In this document: one piece after another, positions 56,803 to 64,000 of the stretch
Position numbering within the stretch: position 1 is the first letter of the stretch
Layout of the letters: the number at the start of each line of letters is the position of its first letter
From: Bettongia penicillata ogilbyi
Lineage: Eukaryota; Chordata; Mammalia; Diprotodontia; Potoroidae
Assembly: GCA_023548195.1 (NCBI GenBank)
Contig: JAJHZJ010000335.1
Location: forward strand, 3,877,967-3,941,966
Reading direction: 5' to 3'
Length of the DNA stretch: 64,000 nucleotides
Notes under the pieces: generated by a model
Told to the model about the DNA's origin: nothing
The model's input: the letters and a program-made list of their open reading frames with translations, nothing else
Database searches by the model: none
Program-made: the position numbers and the translations under genes

Positions 56803-59591
56803 GTGCCAAGATAGCAAAGGAGAAGGACGGTCCTGATGTAGCTCTCCCCCCAAAATGCACAAAATACCTGTAAAAATACTCTAAAAAAATTCTATATCAT
56901 CAGACGCCACAAAACGACAGAGTGAAAGAAATTTCCAGTCCCAGGAATCCTGGAAGGTTGACAGGAAAGGTCTGTCATTGGGAGCTCAGAGTGGAGTGCA
57001 GCCCACACAGTGCAGCCCAGCCTTGGCCACACAGCATGGCTCAGACAGTACTGGAGCAGGGAGCGGAATCCTGGGTAGTACTTGCAGTTCCCAAATTCCT
57101 CAAACCATAAACACCAGAGACAGTTTCAAAGGTCAGTGAGAAAGTTCTTTCACCTATGTGAGAAGGGAGCAGGGTTCTGCACTAGCCCTGGCCCCAGACA
57201 TCTGCAGTATCCATTTTTGGAGCCCTCAAACTAAAGTTCCCTGGGGGAATCAAGGGGCTGATCTGAATCTCAGCTCTAAGTGGCAGCCCTGGGGGTGAAG
57301 AAGAGCACTGGTGTGGTGGAGCTGGAGGCAGTTATGGAGAGGAAACCCTACTCACAGATCCTAGGCAGAAAAGCTTGTGTTTGCTCCCAGACCAGAGTGC
57401 AGACCAGGAGAGAAGTAAATTCATCTCCCTTGATTGTACCACCTTCGAGGAACTGAGAACTTAAAGGTCTTTAGAATATATCCTCCACTTGAAAAAGGAC
57501 TCAAAAGTCAAGTAACTGGTGAGGAAAAGGACGAAAAAGGGGAAAAAATAAGAATATACATGGTTACATTCTTGGTGAACAGGTACTTTTCTCCACCTTT
57601 TAGGATGAAGAAGAACAAAGTATTCCATTACATGAATACATCAAAGTCAAGGATTCTGGATCCAAAACTTCCAAGATAAATATGTAATGGTCTCATGCCA
57701 TGGAAGAGCTCAAAGAGGATTTTGAAAGTCAAGTAAGAGAGGTAGAGGAAAAATTGGGAAGAGAAATGGGAGAGATGCAAGAAAATCATGAAAAGCCACT
57801 CAACAGCTTGCTAAAGGATACCCAAAAACTGTTGAAGACAATAACACCTTTAAAAATGGACTAACCCAAAAGGCAAAAGAGGTCCAAAAAGCCAATGAGA
57901 AGGAAAATGTATTAAAAAGTAGAATTAACCTAATGGAAATGGAAGTTCAAGAGCTCACTGAAGAAATTTTTTCTTTAAAAATTAGAATGGAGCAGAAGGA
58001 AGCTAATGACTTTATGAGAAACCAAGAAATTGCAAAGCAAAAGCAAAACAATTAAAAATGGAAGACAATGTGAAATATCTCATTGGAAAAATAACTGACC
58101 TGGACAAAAGATCCGGGAGAGAAAATTCAAAAATTATGGGGTTACCTGAAAGCCATGATGAAAAAAAGAGCCTAGACATCATCTTTCATGAAAGTATTAA
58201 GGAAAACTGCCATGATGTTTAAGAACCAGAGAATAAAATAAATACTGAAAGTAAGAGATCCGAAAAGAAAAAATCCAAGGAATATTGCAGCCATATTTCA
58301 AAATTCCCAGGTCAAGGAGAAAATATTGCAAACAGAAAGAAACGATTCGAGTATTGGGTAAATACAAACAGGATAACACAAGATCTAACAGCTTCTACAT
58401 TAAGAGATTGAAGGACTTTGAATATGATATTGCAGAAGTCAAAGAAACTAGGATTAAAAACAATACTCAGCTACCCAGCAAAACTGAGCATAATACTTCA
58501 GGGGAAAAATAGTCATACAATGAAACAGAGAACTTTCAAGAATTCTTGAAGAAAAGACCAGAGCTGAATAGAAAATTTGACTTGCAACCACAAGAATCAA
58601 GAGAAGCATAAAAAGGAAAACAAGAAAGAGAATTCATAAGGGACTTACTGAAGGTGAACTGTTTACATTCTTATATGAAAAGATAATATTTGTAACTCGA
58701 GAATTTTCTTGGTATTGGGGTAGTCGAAGGGATTATATACATATAGACAGAGGGCACAGGTGAGATGGCTAGGAAGGGATAATATCTAAAAAAAATAAAA
58801 TTAAGGGGTGGGGCAGGAATATATTGGGAGGAGAAAGGGAGAAATGGAATGGGGCAAATTATCTCTCATAAAGGAGGTAATAAAAACTTTTTCAATGGAG
58901 GGGAAAAGGGGGAGGTGAGAGGGGAAAAAGTGAAACTTACTCACATTACATTTGGCTTAAGGAGGGAATAACATGGACACTCAATTTGGTATGAAAATCT
59001 ACCTTACACTACAAGAAAGTAGGTGACAAGGGGATAAGTGGGGACTGGGGGGGAGTGATAGAAAGGAGGACAAATGGGAGGAGGGAGTAATTAGAAGTAA
59101 ATATTTTTGGGGAGGGACAAGGTCAAAAGACAGAATAGAATAATTGGGAGGTGCAGGATAGGATGGAGGGAAATAGAGTTAGTCTTTCACAACATGAGTA
59201 TTATGAAAGTTTTTTGCATAACTACATATATATAGCCTATACTGAATTGCTTGCCTTCCCATTAGGGATGGGTGGGGAGGGAGGATGGGAGAGAAGTTGG
59301 AACTCAAAGTTTTAGGAACAGATGTTGAGAATTGTTGTCGCATGCAACTGGGAAATAAGAAGTACAGTAATGGGGTATAGAAATCGGTCTTGCCCAACAA
59401 AGAAAGAGAGAAGATGGGGATAAGGGAAGGGAGGGTTGTGATAGAAGAGAGGGCAGATTGTGGGAGGGGTTAATCAGAATGCATGGTGTCTTATGGTGGA
59501 GTGAGGGGAGACATAGGAAGAAGGTTTGCAACCCAAAATCTTGTGGGAAAGAATTTTGAAAACTAAAAATAAACAAATAAATTTTTTTAAA
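56803..59591 (+). mobile_element. Second HAL1 in unit 4, diverged, full length
   Basis: Begins 'gtgccaagatagcaaaggag', a mutated L1-type 5' end. 5'UTR to about 57520, ORF1 remnant 57530-58610, purine-rich 3'UTR, and A-rich tail to 59591. No ORF2. Target-site duplication AATTTCAGGTCTCTGG (56787-56802) and AATTTCAGGCTTCTGG (59592-59607), 14 of 16 identical. Units 1 and 2 have the empty site near 8020 and 25480. Confidence 0.82.
57530..58610 (+). pseudogene. HAL1 ORF1 remnant, unit 4 second copy
   Basis: The start codon is lost (the matching place reads AAAAGGACGAAAAAGG). Coiled-coil sequence 57700-58060 and RNA-binding part 58080-58610 are recognisable ('gacctggacaaaagatccgg', 'cctgaaagccatgatgaaaa') but carry many stops. 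Confidence 0.75.
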
Positions 59592-59607
59592 AATTTCAGG
59601 CTTCTGG

Positions 59608-62421
59608 ACAGAGATAACAGGCAGCCTTGAAAGAACACAAGAAGAGATCTTTCAAAGCATGTCTAAGATGAATATTCGAGATTTTTAACAAAGATCACAT
59701 ATGAGAAAGGACTGTGTGACAAATGGATTTGCCACATTCTCCCTCTGGGACAGAAATTAATCAACACTGGCCACCCTTAGAAAACATAACCAACATAAAC
59801 TGGATGATGTCCCTATTTTCAGAAATCCTTGCTAATTGATTCTGACAGTTCTTTGGAACCCAAGAACAGGAGATAGTATGGAAGTCAAGATGAGCATCCA
59901 AAGAAGAGGAGAACCGCAGGATAGACTCAGAGCTCTCTAGGTGATCAGAAGTGAACAAGGGTTCGCAGGCAAGTTGTGGGATGCAAAGATGGGAGCACTA
60001 AGCTGAGCCTTCCCACTAAGTCCCATCCTTTCAAAAAGGTGAGAAAAACCTAACATTTTAAAATATATATAAATATGCATATTTATATTGGAATATGTTT
60101 TAGATATATTAAATTAAATATATATCACATAAATAATATTATGTTGATCTACTTTATTTTATTTTGTATTCTTATATGTTTATCCTATGTATTAGACATG
60201 TAATATATAACAATGTATGTTTAATATAAAATATATTAGATAGAAAGGTATACTAACCAACAATTGGCTAAAGATGTTCGCCAATATAGAAAGTAAGGAA
60301 GAATCATAGAATGATACAATTTCAGGGTTGGAATTGAAATGAGAACATTCATTGTTAGAACTTAGAAAAAAATGAGAATACAGTATATCAGAGTTCTGAG
60401 TGTCCATAGAACATTGCAAATAGAATAACAGATTTAAGAGTCAGGCAGCCAGTAAACACACATTTATTAAAACTTAATATGTACCAAACACTGAATTACA
60501 TTCTGGAGATACAAAGAAAGGCCCGAAGGAAAAGTACTCACTTGCAAAGAGCTCACAGTCTAACAATGGAAATGACGTGAAAAAATTATGAATAAAAAAA
60601 CAGTGTAAAGAACAAATCAGGGAAAACCAATAGAGGGAAAGTACTAAAGAGGGGTATTGGAAAGGCTTCTTATGAAAGGTGAGATTTTTATCTCGGATTT
60701 AAAGGAAACCAAGAAGTGAAAATGAGTACGAAGGGAAAGCGAAGGATGGGGGACATTGTGTGAAAATGCGCACAGTTAAGAAATAACTTGTCTTATTTAA
60801 GGAATAGCAAGAAAGCCCAGGTGATTTTATCAATGGGCATGGGGAAGGGAATGAGATATGGGAAGGAGTGAAGTTATTTAGACTTTTGAAAGACAAGAAG
60901 GAGATATCATATTTGAGCCTGAATTTAAGAATGAACTGTGGACAAATATTGAGTCAGAGGTGAGGGGTGACATGATCATAACTTCACTTTAGGACGGTCC
61001 ATTTGACAATTGAGAGTGGGGACTATAATGGGGAAAAACTTAAGGCAGGGTGGCCAACCAAAATGTGAAACGACAGTGTAAGTAAAATGCAATGATGTCC
61101 TCTACCATGAAGGTGACCATTTCAGAGGAGAAAGGGGAAACAATAAAGATATTATAAAAGTAGAAGCAATAGAATTTAAGAAATGATTCCATATGCGTGA
61201 TGAGAGAAAATAAGAAATTAAGAATGACACTGAGATTATAAGTCTGAATAAATTTGAGGATGGTGATGCTCTCAAGATAAATAGGAAACTGAAGAAGAGA
61301 GGAGGGTTTCAAGGGGAATATGAGGGGTTCTTCTATGCATAGATTGAGTTTCAAGTGTCTTTGGTCATTCAGTGAGAGATATCCAAGAGGAAGGTGAAGT
61401 AGCAAAACTGCGTGTCAGAAGAAATATGAGGGCAGGATACATAGGTATAGGAATCATATGCAGAATCATATGCATACAGATTAAATGAACCCATTAGAGC
61501 TGAATAAATCACTGAATGAAATACTATAGAGGAAGATGAGAGAAGGATACTGGACAAAACATTGGTAAGAGCTTATAGTTAATGGTCATGCCTTGAATGA
61601 AGGGAAGAATAAGGGTTGGACCTTAAAATACTGAACACAGAAGTCAATGGTAGAGGGGACTTATAGTTTAAAACGTTCAATGTCATAACTATAAAGGACT
61701 TAAAGATCATCTAGTCCAACTTTTTATTTGACCAAAGAGAATAAATGAGATTCAAAAAGAAGAGACTTGCTCAAGGCCACCCAACTGTTTGCAATCAACA
61801 ACCATGCTAGAACCTGTCTATCCATTCAATACTCTTTCCACTACACAGTCTTACCTTCCCCATGGCATCAACTTTGTTATTGCTATTGCTGAATCAAAGT
61901 TTATAACTTGCCTTAACCCACACCAAATCTCAAGATAATCCGTGATCTCTGAAAACAAGCAAAGTGTGTCCTCCTGGCAAGTAGTCATTCACAGCCCTAT
62001 TCAAGATTGCATGGCCAATCCTTTAGTCCCTTCCCCTAGGAAGAGGAAAGAAATGCAAAAGGCAACAAAGTCACAGCTACTCACATTCTGTGACATCAGT
62101 GACTCACCTGCATGATTTCAATTATGAGGTGTCCTAACATTATAAAACACAGTAACACAACAGCTGAGATCAGATCAATTTCTCTGGAGTCTTCTTTGGC
62201 TCCTTTGGGAGAGAACTTTGCCAAAGAAATAATGAGTTGAGGAAAGGTTGAATGACTGCTCCAATTATATATTTAGTGGCCTGAGTCTTCACCTATTTTT
62301 AGTGTACACTGGTACGTGTCTCTGGAGAGGGTGGAGTTGGCTGACCAGTATTAGATCCTTTTCTCTCTTTCCTCTCTGGTGATGTAATCAGCTACACCAT
62401 GTTACAGGTAGCTTGCTTTTG
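59608..62421. other. Unit 4 upstream framework, distal part
   Basis: Matches 8030-10794 of unit 1: SINE piece 60450-60580, unidentified block 60640-61600, MIR-like fragment 61680-61855, conserved block 61860-62420. No gene seen. Confidence 0.62.
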
Positions 62422-62668
62422 CTCCTGTTCTGTCATTTCAATCATGTCTGAGTCTTTGTGACCCCATTTGGGGTTTTCTTGGCAAAGACCCTGGAGTAGT
62501 TTACCATGTCCTTCTCCAGCTCATTTTTACAGATGAGGAACTGAGACAAATTTAAGTGACTTGCCCAGGGTCACACAAGTAGAAAGTGTTTGAGATCATA
62601 TTTGAATTCAGAAAAATTAGTCTTTCTGACTTCAGATCTGGCACACTTTCCATTGGCTGCCTTAGCTT
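62422..62668 (+). mobile_element. tRNA-type SINE, second copy of unit 4
   Basis: Contains 'tcaatcatgtctgagtcttt' and 'agtgacttgcccagggtcac'. Paralogous to 10795-11037. Confidence 0.75.
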
Positions 62669-63004
62669 GCTGTGAGCCTAGAGGAAATAAAATTGTATGT
62701 AGGTCCAGGTGGTCCCTTTCTCTGCTACTTTATGGAATTTATATTAGGCAAAACATTAATATTATATTTATATTTCCCCCATTTAGGAAAATTCCTAATA
62801 ATATTTTGCTCTCTGCCCTAATTTAAGTTTTGTTTATTCACAGATCATTCTTGATTTCTATATACAATCGAATCAAAATCAAGGTTCAGGAAACACTAAG
62901 ATAAAAAAAGAATTCAAAATACATTTTAGTATAGGTTACAGTAGAGGGAAAGAATGAAGAAATAGTGAGTGGAGGCAGACCTTACAGAACTTTCTGTTAC
63001 CTCT

Positions 63005-64000
63005 GGGAGGCAAGATGGCAGAATAAAAGATAGGTTGCTCCCACCTGCTCTTGTTGACTTCTAAAACAAAAACAGAAAATATTGACCCAGGATCAATCCT
63101 AGAACATGCAAGCCAACACAAAGACAGGGTGCAACAGTCTTGGAGTTCTGAAAGCTTGCGGAATTGACAGGAAAGGTCACGCTCATTCTGATGGAAGGGG
63201 AGTAGGATAGCACAGGAAGCATCCCACCAAGCCAGTGGCAAGCCCCACCTCAGCAAACCAGGGGAAGTTCCTGTGTCTCAGGGTGGTGGGAGAGGCAAGC
63301 TCCAACACCAGTACTCCACCCATGCTCCCCAAATGGCTTGAGACAGGCAAGGGAACCAATAGAGTCCAACTTGGAAAACTACCACATGCATTGTCAGGTA
63401 TCCTCCAACAAAAACTCCAAGCCCTTCACCACAACTCCAGGAAGCACAACTCCAGGATACACAATTACAGGTGGGCAGGCAGCTACCAGGAGTCTAACAT
63501 TCCAGAGATTCACAGCAGCCCAGGTGAACAGGCATCTTCCAGGGGCCAGAACACTCACCCCTACCCTGAAAGCTTCAGTGTTGCTGACCCTAGCTCAGCA
63601 CCAGGAAAGGTACCATATCCCTAATTCCTCCAGATTCTAACACCAGAGGCCCTAGCACACAAAGCCATTGACCAGGTCCCTGGTCACAAGCACAAGAAGC
63701 TTGGGTCAGTGCCACTTCTGCTCCAATAGGAGAACTCAACTTGAAAAGCCAGGAAATAGGCAAATAATATCAGCAACAAACAAATAGACTATAATCATAG
63801 ATTCTTACAAAGGGGATAGGGAAGGTCAAATTGAAAAAAGTACACTGAAAACAATAACTCCTTAAAAATGAGAATTGGGCAAATGAAAAAGGAGGCAAAA
63901 AAAAAACTAAAGAAGAGAACTCCTTAAAAAGTAAAATGGAAAAAGAGGTACAAATTCTAATTGAAGAAAACAATTAATTAAAAAATTTGAGTTGGGCAAT
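63005..64000 (+). mobile_element. Old L1 element, array copy 4, cut by window end
   Basis: 5' end 'gggaggcaagatggcagaat' keeps the YY1 core AAGATGGC. 5'UTR to about 63780. The sequence then jumps near 63828 from the 'ggaaggtcaaa' region to the coiled-coil part of ORF1 ('tacactgaaaacaataactc'), a deletion of several hundred bases compared with copies 1-3. It predicts further array sequence beyond 64000. Confidence 0.78.

Overview
The window looks like nuclear DNA from a marsupial. It is AT-rich, with intronless odorant-receptor coding exons among dense LINE-1 (L1) and half-L1 (HAL1) retroelements and marsupial-type SINEs that are anciently related to MIR. Genus is not determined. There are no bacterial operons, CRISPR arrays, tRNA or rRNA genes that I can support.

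The backbone is a tandem array of four paralogous units of about 13-17 kb. Each unit carries one OR4B-type olfactory receptor coding exon on the minus strand: 3572-4501 intact, 18909-19828 frameshifted, 35904-36845 intact, 48935-49864 intact. The proteins read as close relatives of human OR4B1. The three intact genes encode 309, 313 and 309 residues.

The units match each other outside the genes as well. Listed from low to high coordinate, which runs from 3' flank to upstream side for these genes, each has: a roughly 2 kb 3' flank; the coding exon; a 43-44 nt 5'UTR segment with two upstream ATGs in three of the four copies; a conserved 3' splice site; an ATGG microsatellite; SINE and MIR-like copies; a CT or CTGT microsatellite; several kb of old repeat-derived flank; and an old L1 whose ORF2 lacks most of the reverse transcriptase region. 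The L1s start near 11235, 28903, 41785 and 63005, so this L1 predates the duplications. The fourth unit runs off the window.

Later events separate the units. They include HAL1 insertions at 23606-25159, 50483-53261 and 56803-59591, a partial one at 1-1580, a HAL1 3' fragment shared only by L1 copies 2 and 3, a doubled L1 3' end present in copies 1 and 3 but merged in copy 2, and unit-specific deletions. Because the other units supply empty sites, these insertions can be placed in order.

All functional coding capacity appears to be in the three intact receptors, which would act as odorant-sensing GPCRs in olfactory neurons. I found no evidence of a novel multi-gene system. The points of interest are the array history, a 3'-truncated retroelement with near-perfect target-site duplications, mosaicism among the receptors, and conserved sequence features around the receptor start and splice site.
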